Positions 32,601-41,097 of a stretch of 64,000 nt of DNA are shown here, one piece after another (positions within the stretch are counted from its first letter, which is position 1; every line of letters starts with the position of its first letter). A program made the translations under genes and the position numbers. A model generated the notes under the pieces. The model was not told the origin of the DNA. It ran no database searches and saw only the letters and a list, made by a program, of their open reading frames with translations. The stretch comes from Anaeramoeba flamelloides (lineage: Eukaryota; Metamonada; Anaeramoebidae), in the NCBI GenBank assembly GCA_027625915.1, contig JANTQA010000032.1, positions 744,001 through 808,000 of the forward strand. Direction: 5' to 3'.

Positions 32601-35600
32601 TCTTGTCTTTGTTTTAAAAATATTTTTTTTTCTTTTCATTTTTTAAAGAAAAGTTAAACTATGAGTTAGAATCTTGGCTAAATTATATCTAGCATAAAAA
32701 AATCTAAATAAATTTTAGATTTTAGGAAGTGCCGTCAAGTACCATATAGTGCTTAGGTTTTCTTGATGTTTTCTGTTTTATTTGTAAAGTTTTCTAGGTT
32801 TTTTTTATGGTTTTCTATTTTATTTGTGAAGTGTTCTAGGTTTTTTTGAGTTTTCTATTTATTTCAAAAAGTAAAAAAAACCTAGAACACTTCACAAATA
32901 AAATAGAAAACTCAAAAAAACCTAACGAAAATCTATTGATTTTACAAAGAAACAGAAAACTCAAGAAAACCTAAAGACGCTTTTCTAGTATTCAAAAGAA
33001 TTGAGTAAAATCTTATATTTTTCTCAATTCTTTTAAATCCTGGAAAACCTAACGGCGAATAGAGTGCATTTTTGTTGAATCACTTCTCTTCAAAAATAAA
33101 TAAAATAAAAAAAAAAATGATTTTTTTCTTTAGTTCTTTTTAATAATTTAATTGTAAGCTTATGAATTGTTTTCTTGCAATTTTCAAAAATATGTAAAAA
33201 AATGTTAAATAATAAGATACATTTAAACAGTAAAATTACTATTTTAAAAACTTTTTGTAAATGTTGTTATTAAAAGATTTTTATCATTTGTTGAATAATA
33301 ACATTTAATAATTTTAACGTAAAAAAATAATTTTTTCTTTGGCTAACTTGAATAATTTTAATGAAAAAAAAAAAAATAATAAATAAATATAAAAATAAAA
33401 ATAAAAATAAAAAAAATATTTACTTTTGATTTTCAGATAAATTTTTTGTTGATTTTTCGGATTGTGAGCTAGTTTCTGAAAATAATTTATTTGTTGAATT
33501 AAATAGACTCTGTATATAAATTATCATTAAAAAAATATCTTTTTGATTTACCGTTTCTACATTATTTGATTTTATGTATCCAATTAATTGAGTATCTTGA
33601 AAAAGAAGTGCAATTTCAACTTCATCGTTTTGCTGTACAACATGCTGCAATTGATTTTCAACCTGTTTTACAATGTACCTTTTATGTGTTCGGCTATTTG
33701 CTTGGACAAGAAACGATTGGTTGTCTCTACTTAATCTAATCATCGTGTCAATTAATTGGGTGATCATTGCTTTTTTATTTCTTGCTGAAAATTGCCCATC
33801 ATATATTAATTTTTTCATAAATCTATTATTACATTTATAAAAATTGAATAATAGATAAAATATTAAGATTACAATGTTTTTTGAATTTTTTGTTTAATTT
33901 TTAAGAGAAATTTTGTCGTTGAAGTTTATTTTTTTTACTCAAAATTTAATAAATCTGGTATTTTCAATAATCAAGTTTGAATAGCTAATAATAATCAAAT
34001 AATTATTAATAGTTGATTTTTTTACAAAAGTAGAATTAAAAATTTGTTTGATTTTTAAATTTTGTCTCTTTTTTTTTTTCAAGTTAAAATTATAATTTTA
34101 AAGATTGGATACTTTTGTAATCCACAAAATAACAAAATTTCATTTGTTTTTATTATTAAAAGATTCATTTTTAAATTATTTGAATCCTTTATGTTCAACA
34201 CTTGTATATATATATCTACTGAAAGTTTTAATTTAATGTTTTTTTTTTTTTCAGTAATCATTTTTTTCCAAAGATTAAAGAATTTTATCTATTCATTTAA
34301 ATAAAATCTTCTTAGGTTCCCCAAAAATAAAAAAAAAATTGTTAATTTTCTTTTTAACAATAAACAAGTATTTTGGGTTAAAAAAATGTGTTTATTTTTA
34401 TTGATGGAAGAAGTGTAAATTACACTCTAGATGTCCTTTTACTTAAATTTCCTCAAAGGTAATTTAAGCGTAAAATCATTGATTTCACGATTGTTCAAGG
34501 GAAAGACATACCCAATTTTTTTTATGTTTAAAAAGCAAAAGAAAAAAATTGAAAAGAGAAAAGGAAAAAGGAAAAAAGAAAAAGAAATTTGAAAAAGAAA
34601 TTTAAAAAGGGTTTATAAGAAGCAATTGGTAAAAAATCAAAAAAAAAAAAAAAATGCTATCCTTAATTAATCACTTCCCAAAATCACATTCACGATACTT
34701 TTGGTTGATTTAATCATTTGATAATTGATCATGAATGTTCACTTGGGGATCGTTGTTTAAGTTGTTGTAATTTCTTTTTTTTTTTTGATCTTATTTGCTT
34801 TAAACCTTTGGTCATTTTTAGCCTTTGCTTTTTTGTTTTTATTTTCAAGTTACATATACTTTCATGTTTCAGTTTCACATTATTAGCTAGTAACCACTTG
34901 ATCTTTTTCCTTTGTAACTCTTCTTCCCAATATAAAGAAGATTTAGCCAGGGAAAAAATGGAAAAAAATAAAATGTGTTTATTTTATGAAGGAATGAAAA
35001 AGTAATCTTTTATTCTCTATTAAATCTCCTATTGGAAAATTAATTTAATTTTAATTTCAAAACTTAAAATGTTCTTTATTTTGTTAATTTCAAAGTTTTT
35101 CATTTTTTATACGCCTTGTATGATTTTTTTTTTTAGAATTGGTAAAACACCAAAGTCGCTGAATTAACTTGTGAGTAATAAAAATCAAAAAAAAAAATGT
35201 ATTCAAAATTGTCATTTATCTGGATTTATTGTTAAGGCTTAAATGGCGATAAAACACTTTATCTGTTAAAGATAGAATTTCGAAGTGAATAAATTCGTAA
35301 ATTCGAATTCAAAGTGTGTCTAGACACAGCTATTAAAAGAATTTTAAACTTAATTTATTTTTCGAATTTTTTTTTGAAATAAGGTATTTTCAATAAAGTG
35401 GTGAATTTTTTTTTACGTTTCATAAAAAAATCATCTTTGTTAGTGGTGGTATTCGTTAATTGACAATACTAAATTAAGTTGAATATTAATACCAATTGAA
35501 ATCAATGACACATATGGTATTTATTTTAAAATATATAGGATGAAATATTTTCAAAAAATGAAAGAAAAAAAAAATAGATTTTTTTTAGAGAAAAAAATGT

Positions 35601-38600
35601 ACAACCAATTTCAATAAAAAACTGGGAATATGAAAAGGGTACAAATGATTTTTTTAAATATGAAATACATTTATATATTTTCAATTCTATTTGAAATTTT
35701 GTTGAGATTAAAAAAGTTATGAAAAGAATTTTTTCAATCAAAAAGAAAATAATAAACACCAATTTTCCTAATAACAAAAGTTTTTTTAGAACATGTTATA
35801 AACGTGTTGTAAAGGTGTTATAAACTGTTTAAAATGTTATAAAATTTTATAATAACAACTTTTATAACATAAAAATTTGTTATAAAACGTGTTATAAAAT
35901 TTGTAACATGTTATAAGCCTGTTCTAAGAATATTTTTTTTAAAAAAATATTGAAAAAATGATCATTTAAAAGGAAATATTGTTATAAAAAAGCTATATAT
36001 ATATTTTTTTATCTCAAACATTTTATTTGGAAAAATTTAACTATATAATTTCAAACAACTACTGATAAGAAAGTGATTGTATCACAAAAAAGTTTAGGAT
36101 AGTATTGAAGTCACTGTGGAAAGATTTTCGGAAATACTTGAGTAATTAGGCAAAGTTTGGAAATTTTCTTATCTTCTTTTTTTGAATTCTATTTGGGTAA
36201 AATAAGAAGTATTTTACTATTAAATTCCACTTTAAAAATGTTATTTAAAGTTATTTTAGAAGAGTTTAACCAAATTATTTTGCCAATTTTTAATCTCATA
36301 AATATATAAGGTTTTGCCGCGCTCAAGGATTTACGACATTGGAAAATTAAATTGGTTCAAGTCACTTAATTATTTGATCAATAGACGACATTGAAAAAAG
36401 TCCATCAACTTTCTTGTACTGTTTGGAAATCGGACGAATTCTCATTCTTTGTTTAAAAACAATGTCTAAAATCAGACAACGTTTTTGTTTTTTCTCCCAA
36501 AGAAATCAATCTCATTTTTAAAAAAATTAAAAACGTTTGGTCTCTTTTTTCTTCGAAAAAAGGAGAGAAAAAACCATTAATAAAAGATTTTCAAAAGGTG
36601 AAAAAAACATTTACCAATTTAAGAATTTAGAAAAAAAAAAAAATATTTTATTTTTACTACGTCGAGTCAAGAAATTTTGGAGGAATGTTCAAAATCGGTC
36701 ACTGTTAAGAACACACAATATATGAGGAGTTTCATGTTTGATCAGTTTCGGAAGTTTCTTAATAAGCGGACAATAAAAGCGGAGATAGAAACCCATTGAA
36801 AAGTTGAACGATCTGGTTTGTTTCTGTATGTATTTAAACAAAGTTTTATCACCGATGTATGAAAATGTAAAATTTAACTTCAGTGTTTACAGTAACTTCA
36901 TTGGGAGAAAAAGATCCTTTGAAGAGTAAGTTCTTCAAAGTACCATTACAAAATAACAAATTGGTTAAAAATTGTTTCTTTGTTTTTTATTGTGTACAGT
37001 TAGATCCCGAGTTAAAAAAGAAATAGCACCTCATAGTGCTTCATTTGTTCAAAAATCACCTTTTATATTTACTCGTTTTGGTTCTACATCCAGACTCAAA
37101 ATATGATATTGTTCTAGTGCTAAGATTATATTAATCTTTGTTCTTCGAACTCCTCAACATAATCTTATATCACTTCGAACAATATCATATTTCTCGTTCT
37201 TCCAGGCCAAACTCGCAACATAACAAGGTGATTGTTTCCAAATCAAATCAATAAAGAACGAGATTAGAACTCTTGAAAGTTTAGAATAGTATTGTAGTTA
37301 TTGTGGAAAGATTTTGAAAATTCCTTGTATTATTAAGCAAAGTTTGGAAATTTTCTGATCTTCTTATTTCCAATTCTAACAAAGTGAATTAAATTGTATT
37401 TTATCAATATATTTATCTTGTAATATGATATTTAAAGTTATTTAACAGTACTTTGAAATTTTTATTTACGACGTTGTTTAATCGATAACACTGAGTTTTG
37501 CCAATGTTTCGATTTAAAACCAATTGAACACGTGTTTTGGTTCAAGGAACCAAAATACTTGTTCAAGAAAAACTAAAAAAAAAGTGCTTGATAATTTGGG
37601 GAAAGTTTGGAAAAAGAATAAATTCCATTTCTTTATTAAAAACAATGTCTATTTATAAACATTCTTTTTTTCTCTTTTCGAAAAAAAAGTAATATCATTT
37701 TTTTAAAAAAAAAATTTGCTTGTTCTCTTTTTTCTTCGAAAAAAGGAGAGAAAAGACCATTTATAAGAGGTTTTGGAAAGGTGAAAAAAATAAATGATCA
37801 TTGAAGTAAAAAAAAAAAAACATTTTTTTTTAATCTGTCAAGTTAAGAAATTTTTAAGTACTGTTCAAAATACTTCATAGTAAAGAACACCAAGAGATGC
37901 ATGCAGATTTTTAAGTTTGATCGTTTTCGAGAATTGGCCAACAAACGGAAAATAAAAGGATAGATAGATCTCATTGAAAGGATGGGAACGATCTAGTTTA
38001 TCTCTATAAAATTTAAATCCAGTTTTGTCACCGATGATGAAAATTCAAAATTTAACTTCAATGTGTTTGTTAACCCTCATTGTGAGAAAATGAGATTCTT
38101 TGAAGAGTAAGTTCTTCAAAGTACCATTAAAAAAATAACAAATTAGTTGTTTTGGTTAAATTTATTTATTTGTTTTTTGTTTTGAAGAGTTAGATCTCGA
38201 GTTGAAAAAATAAATAGCATCTCATATTGTTTCATTTGTTCAACAATCACCTTTTATAATTCTTCGTTTTGGTTCTCCTTCCAGACTCAAACTAATGAGA
38301 TTTTTCTAGTGCTAAGATGATATTAATCATTGTCTTTATTCAAACTCCTCAATATCATCTTATGTCACTTCGAACAATATCATTTTTTCGTTCTTCCAGG
38401 CCAAACTCAGATTATAACAAGGAGATTGTTTCCAAATCAAAACAATAAACACAGTTATATAGATGTTATAAAAAAAGTTTTTTATTAGGGTTTTAACCTC
38501 GAAAAAATATCAGATAAATCGAGATTAGAAAATTAAATATCTTTTTTTTATGTAGCACAATTTTAAGAGAAACAAATTAAATTATTCTCAAGAATCAATA

Positions 38601-41097
38601 AATGGTAGTTAATGATTTTGGATATTTAAATACTTTTTTGAAGATTGGGATTAATAAATATATTTTAAAATAAATTTGCCCCACTTTTTTTGAAATATCT
38701 TAAAGGGTTTATTCTAAAGAAAAAAGAAGTCGAAAAAAATGCAAAATATAAAATAATTTAAAAATAGATTAGAAATTTTTAACTATTATTATTATGTAGA
38801 AAACCAATTATTTTTTTTCAGAAAAACTTTGAATTTCCATTATAATTTGAAGACACTTTCTAATTTTAAAAAATATTCAAGTCATAGAAAATTAAAAAAG
38901 AAAAAAACATAATTCTAGTATCTAATCAGAGAATTATCTTATAGATTCGTACATTAAGTAGATTTTTCCATCTTAAAATATTAGTTCTGTAAATATTTAT
39001 TATTCTTTCTGATATTCTTGAATTTCCCTTCGAGTTTTAGATCAGAAAAAATTCAATTTTTTTTTATTTTGAAGGGAGGGAATTAATTTCCTCTTATTGC
39101 CATTAGTTTTTTTTATTTGATTTCAGAAATAAAAAGAAAATTTCTTTAATCTTCGGTTTATATCTGAAATTAAAAAAAGCCGCAGTTAGGTTTTCCAGAA
39201 TTCTAAAGAATTGAGTAAAATCAAAGCTTTTACCCCATTCCTTTGAATTATGGAAAACCTAACTGCGGCTTTTTTTAATTTCAGATATAAACCGAAACTT
39301 TCAAAAATTTTCTTTTTATTTTTTAAATTAAAAAAAAACACAGTTAGATTTTCTTGAGTTTTTTGTTTATTTGGAAAATCGATAGATTTTTGTTAGGTTT
39401 TTTTGAGTTTTCTATTTATTTGGAAAATCAATAGATTTTCGTTAGGTTTTTTTTACTTTAGAAATAAACCGAAAATTGGTATTAATTTTCGGTTTATTTC
39501 GAAAGTAAAAAAAACCTAGAACACTTAACAAATAAAACAGAAAACCTCAAGAAAACCTAGGCGATTGATGACACTCTACGGCACCACATTGCACTTGATT
39601 GCACTTTTCATTGTTTTTTTTTTAATTTTTGTTTTGATTAGAAAATCAATTGATTTTCTAAACAAAAGCAAGAAGTAAAAAAAACCTTCGTTAGCTTTTC
39701 TAGAATTTAAAAGAATTGAGCAAAATCTTTGATTGTACTCTATTCTTTTGAATTTTGGAAAACATAGGCACTTGGCGGCACTTGAAGACACTAGACGGCA
39801 CTTGAAAAATTTCTCAATAAACATTTAGAAATTTCAATAAAGAATCAGAATTTTCTTCATCATTAAGTTAAGGAAAAGATAAAAAATGATTCTTTATTTC
39901 GAATAATATCAAAGATATTATTCTTATAGTTTTTGTTAATTTGTATTAATGCCAAAAGCCAAAATTTTTCATTTTTTTCATTGGCGAATAGCCACAAAGA
40001 TAAAAAAAATCATTTTTTTAAAAGGGTTATTGTTAAAATCATTGAAGATTTGATTAAAAGAGTATTGCAGATTTCTAAATTGTGTGATTTGTATTTATTT
40101 GGTTGGTAACCAAAAAGTAGTTGGTTTAAATTGATAGTTGCTCATTAAAATACGGTTTTTTCGATTAAATAATGTGTTTGTGTGAGTAAAATATTTCTTT
40201 GGAAAGTTTATTTGTGCATTTGTTATTGGTATTAAATTCTTTTTGTCCACTTCTCTTTTATCTATTGCCAATTTCTAGTTTAAAATATAGACAATTTTAT
40301 CTTAAATGTTAAATCAGGAAGATCCCAAATTAATGAGACAATTTTCGTTTTTAATATCATTTTGTGAAGGTGTTGTGTTTTTTCTTATAATTGCGTGAAG
40401 AAACATGATTATTGGGGAATTGCATTAAAAAAATTTCATGTTATTAATTGTAACATGGTAGTTTTGTTTGAAATGAAAAAAAGAAAGTTGGTATGTTCCA
40501 ATTCAACTTTGAAGTCAAATTATATATTACACACCTTTTCCTGTCTTGTGTATTAATCAATTTGGTTTCTGATCAAAGGCGAATTTTTAATGGCTTGCTT
40601 CGATCAGAAGCAAAAAATGGTTTTGTGGTATAGGGTGAAAAAAATGTGTTGTTTTAAATTCTAATTCTCACTCAACACTTTCACAACAAATAAGCATTGC
40701 AAAGAAAATAAAAATAGGAAAAAAAAAAAAAAAAAAAAAAAAAAAACTATTCTTACAATAAACCAAATTTCAAAAAAAACAATCCTTTAACCAATAGCAA
40801 TTGTCTTTTTAAAAAAGCAATTGATTCTCCTTCTTGTCCAATAGCAATAAAAATTAAAGTGTTGTAATTATAAAAAACAATTTTGCTTTCTTTGCAAGTC
40901 CAATATGTGAACTGTTGACCAAATAATTCAGAAATAACTTCTTGTGAAGTGGAGATCGGTGCAAGGTTTACAGACTGATTTTCGTCTCCTTTAAAATAAA
41001 CCGCATTTCCAGTTCGAGAGGTTAGTACAATAAATTGTGTTTCATTACCAAAAATTTGTTCTCCAAATTCTGACTCTGAAAATTCAGACTCTTGCAT
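26627..41097 (-). CDS. HPS1/MON1-family longin Rab-GEF subunit, four exons across 14.5 kb
   Basis: Exons in translation order: 40757-41097, 33424-33822, 30563-30977 and 26627-27016. Donors GTAAGA, GTAAAT and GTAAGT pair with TAG acceptors, and the phases (2, 2, 0) match at each junction, giving 514 residues. Exon 1 is a longin domain: QFIVLTSRTGNAVYF, then IVFYNYNTLIFIAIGQEG. Exon 2 continues with ITQLIDTMIRLSRDNQSFLV and VEIALLFQDTQLIGYIKS, as in MON1 and HPS1. Exon 3 is Lys/Glu-rich and ends with the HPS1 signature FPGLVHFILVDRT. Exon 4 follows HPS1 closely: KKKVWDLCSVSQSYLMKG, YSYTLWFEDQNKNLL and CWELYTLYTGLLP. HPS1 pairs with HPS4 in BLOC-3, the exchange factor for Rab32/38 on lysosome-related organelles; the related MON1-CCZ1 acts on Rab7. 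The C-terminus favours HPS1. The start at 41097 precedes the longin domain; a longer frame upstream is Phe-rich and unlikely. Every exon looks intact. Confidence 0.87.
27330..27930. repeat. Nested-palindrome repeat family P, copy 4
   Basis: This is a long copy. One hairpin pairs TTTTCCAGAATTCAAAAGAAT near 27475 with the inverse ATTTTGAATTCTGGAAAAG near 27520. Others use ATAGATTTTCGTTAGGTTTTT and AAAACCTAACG-type modules. It ends with GGCACTCTATGGCACTTGAT, the family terminus. Confidence 0.6.
28290..28740. repeat. Nested-palindrome repeat family P, copy 5
   Basis: Modules TTAGGTTTTTTTG, AAAATTTAAAAGAATAGAGTAAA and its inverse TTTTACTCCATTCTTTTGAA are present. The copy ends with GGAGTGCTGTCAAGTGCC. 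It abuts the LINE relic on its right. Confidence 0.5.
28790..29580 (-). mobile_element. LINE (non-LTR retrotransposon) reverse-transcriptase relic, minus strand
   Basis: On the minus strand the stretch encodes pieces of a non-LTR reverse transcriptase. A QGYPMHPLLF block stands where LINEs have QG.PLSP.LF. The active-site strand reads MFVDDLILI. Then come KIYKNIRDFGTNPNKGKAKK and, after a frame change, LGIRLDKKTHLRFNLDKVK, as in the LGI.LDKK region of LINEs. Only this palm segment and some downstream sequence remain, without endonuclease or 5' part. A more decayed inverted copy lies at 31030-31680. Both sit in introns of the HPS1-like gene. Confidence 0.65.
29648..30177 (+). mobile_element. 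Mariner-like MITE, family M1, second composite copy
   Basis: The segment runs from TTCCAAAAATTTGAACACAG to TGTCCAAATTTTTGGAATGG. An internal boundary near 29985 reads TTTTTGGACACACCG. It matches 1582-2108 in inverse orientation, including the internal boundary, so both copies descend from one composite of two adjacent elements. There is no coding capacity. Confidence 0.72.
31030..31680 (+). mobile_element. LINE reverse-transcriptase relic, plus-strand copy
   Basis: This is the inverted partner of 28790-29580. The frame QILVDYLILILKGPM corresponds to the partner's QMFVDDLILIMKEQL, so the catalytic Asp pair is lost here. Downstream LRFDLDKFKIF corresponds to LRFNLDKVKT. About 400 further bases, to the TTTGATTTCCAGTTGATATT block of the partner, also align in reverse complement. 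The pair could form a large hairpin in the HPS1 pre-mRNA. Confidence 0.6.
31690..31900. repeat. Nested-palindrome repeat family P, copy 6
   Basis: A compact copy holds two hairpins on the theme AATTCAAAAGAATAGAG..AAATC and its inverse GATTTTACT..ATTCTTTTGAATTC. Confidence 0.5.
31940..32245 (+). pseudogene. Inverted, intronless decayed fragment of the HPS1-like C-terminal region
   Basis: On the strand opposite to the HPS1-like gene a frame reads SPFMINEDLDYLYGWVQL, then IFHDRTNFQYKKMWIYE. This parallels the host protein IPFSITSFDQLFPGLVHF, ILVDRTNN and KKKVWDLC. Later SFLDFYINSLEINL parallels SYLMKGCSSMTIKL. In the host gene these blocks are split by a 3.5-kb intron; here they lie side by side with about 16 residues missing. 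That suggests a spliced copy reinserted in inverse orientation and then decayed. Similarity is weak at the ends, so chance or a different longin relative cannot be ruled out. Confidence 0.4.
32720..33085. repeat. Nested-palindrome repeat family P, copy 7
   Basis: It starts at the family terminus GTGCCGTCAAGTACC. It then alternates GTTCTAGGTTTTTTTGAG with AAAAAACCTAGAACACTTC, its inverse, and ends with a hairpin around TTTTCTAGTATTCAAAAG and CTTTTAAATCCTGGAAAA. Confidence 0.6.
34710..34990 (-). other. Unrecognised basic reading frame in an intron
   Basis: On the minus strand a frame reads SLYWEEELQRKKIKWLLAN, NVKLKHESICNLKIKTKKQ, and further Lys/Arg-rich sequence to NNDPQVNIHDQLSND and a stop. 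It has charged, helix-forming composition and mixed codon use, unlike random frames here. The 5' end is not defined; no ATG is well placed. It may be a relic of a nuclear or transposon protein. I do not recognise it. Confidence 0.25.
35786..35931. repeat. GTTATAA iteron cluster
   Basis: About eight occurrences of GTTATAA or its complement lie within 146 bp, several as CATGTTATAA or GTGTTATAA. The cluster is itself a rough palindrome, opening TTAGAACATG and closing with the inverse CTGTTCTAAG. Confidence 0.7.
37053..37236. other. Conserved hairpin in tandem unit 1
   Basis: AATCACCTT at the left pairs with AAGGTGATT at the right. Inside, ATGATATTGTTC pairs with GAACAATATCAT, and TAAGATTAT pairs with ATAATCTTA, around a loop near 37140. 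The corresponding structure in unit 2 lies at 38240-38430. The strand, if it is transcribed, is unknown. Confidence 0.5.
38240..38430. other. Conserved hairpin in tandem unit 2
   Basis: This is the counterpart of 37053-37236. The inner stem is TAAGATGATATT with AATATCATCTTA, perfectly paired although one base pair differs from unit 1 on both sides. The outer pairing CAATC.CCTT with AAGG.GATTG has one mismatch. Confidence 0.5.
39060..39830. repeat. Nested-palindrome repeat family P, longest copy
   Basis: Contains at least three strong hairpins. At 39155-39300, GCCGCAGTTAGGTTTTCCAG pairs with TGGAAAACCTAACTGCGGC, with arms of about 70 bases. At 39440-39520, AGGTTTTTTTTACTTT pairs with AAAGTAAAAAAAACCT. 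A third lies around 39690-39765. It ends with repeated GGCACTTGA / GACGGCACTTG modules. Confidence 0.7.

Larger units (their letters stand above)
30978..33423. other. Second intron of the HPS1-like gene (2.4 kb)
   Basis: The donor is GTAAAT after exon 2 and the acceptor is AAATAG before exon 3. Contents: the plus-strand LINE relic (31030-31680), a nested-palindrome block (31690-31900), a decayed inverted fragment of the HPS1-like coding region (31940-32245), a G/C-richer island without a clear gene (about 32300-32530) and another nested-palindrome block (32720-33085). Confidence 0.8.
36085..38452. repeat. Tandem duplication of a 1.18-kb unit
   Basis: Unit 1 (36085-37258) and unit 2 (37268-38452) align throughout. 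Landmarks are AGCAAAGTTTGGAAATTTTC, CTTTTTTCTTCGAAAAAAGG, GAGTAAGTTCTTCAAAGTAC and TCCAGGCCAAACTC. Divergence is modest and spread along the unit, with small indels. No frame is conserved between the two, which argues against a protein product. Confidence 0.75.
35767..38489. mobile_element. 2.7-kb insertion with tandem units, iterons and short inverted ends
   Basis: The insertion in R starts CCTAATAAC and ends TTATTAGG, a short terminal inverted repeat, with AAAAGTTTTTT-like sequence just inside both ends. It contains a GTTATAA-rich cluster (35786-35931) and two tandem units of about 1.18 kb (36085-37258 and 37268-38452). Each unit holds a hairpin region. A GTTATATAGATGTTATAA motif lies near the right end. 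No frame resembles a transposase. It looks like a non-autonomous element whose transposase sites are the GTTATAA iterons; this is an inference. Confidence 0.5.
35379..38706. mobile_element. TIR element R, split by a later insertion
   Basis: The left part, from GGTATTTTCAATAAAGTGG to about 35766, and the right part, from about 38490 to GCCCCACTTTTTTTGAAATA, together align with the intact R element at 17335-17925 in inverse orientation. The 2.7 kb between them is absent from that copy and therefore inserted later. The two copies are moderately diverged. Confidence 0.65.
33823..40756. other. First intron of the HPS1-like gene (6.9 kb)
   Basis: The donor is GTAAGA and the acceptor AATAG. Contents: an unrecognised frame (34710-34990), the split R element with the 2.7-kb insertion (35379-38706) and the longest nested-palindrome block (39060-39830). 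The stretches 33823-34700, 35000-35370 and 39840-40750 are low-complexity A/T sequence in which I see nothing specific. Phases show that no exon is missing. Confidence 0.8.

Noticed and set aside
36537-36725. Frame beginning MVSFFFEKRREK in tandem unit 1
   Set aside because: It is not open in tandem unit 2 and has no homology, so it is unlikely to be coding.
35767-38489. Interpretation of the two 1.18-kb units as long terminal repeats of a retroelement
   Set aside because: The units are directly adjacent with no internal coding region, primer-binding site or polypurine tract, and the insertion ends outside them.
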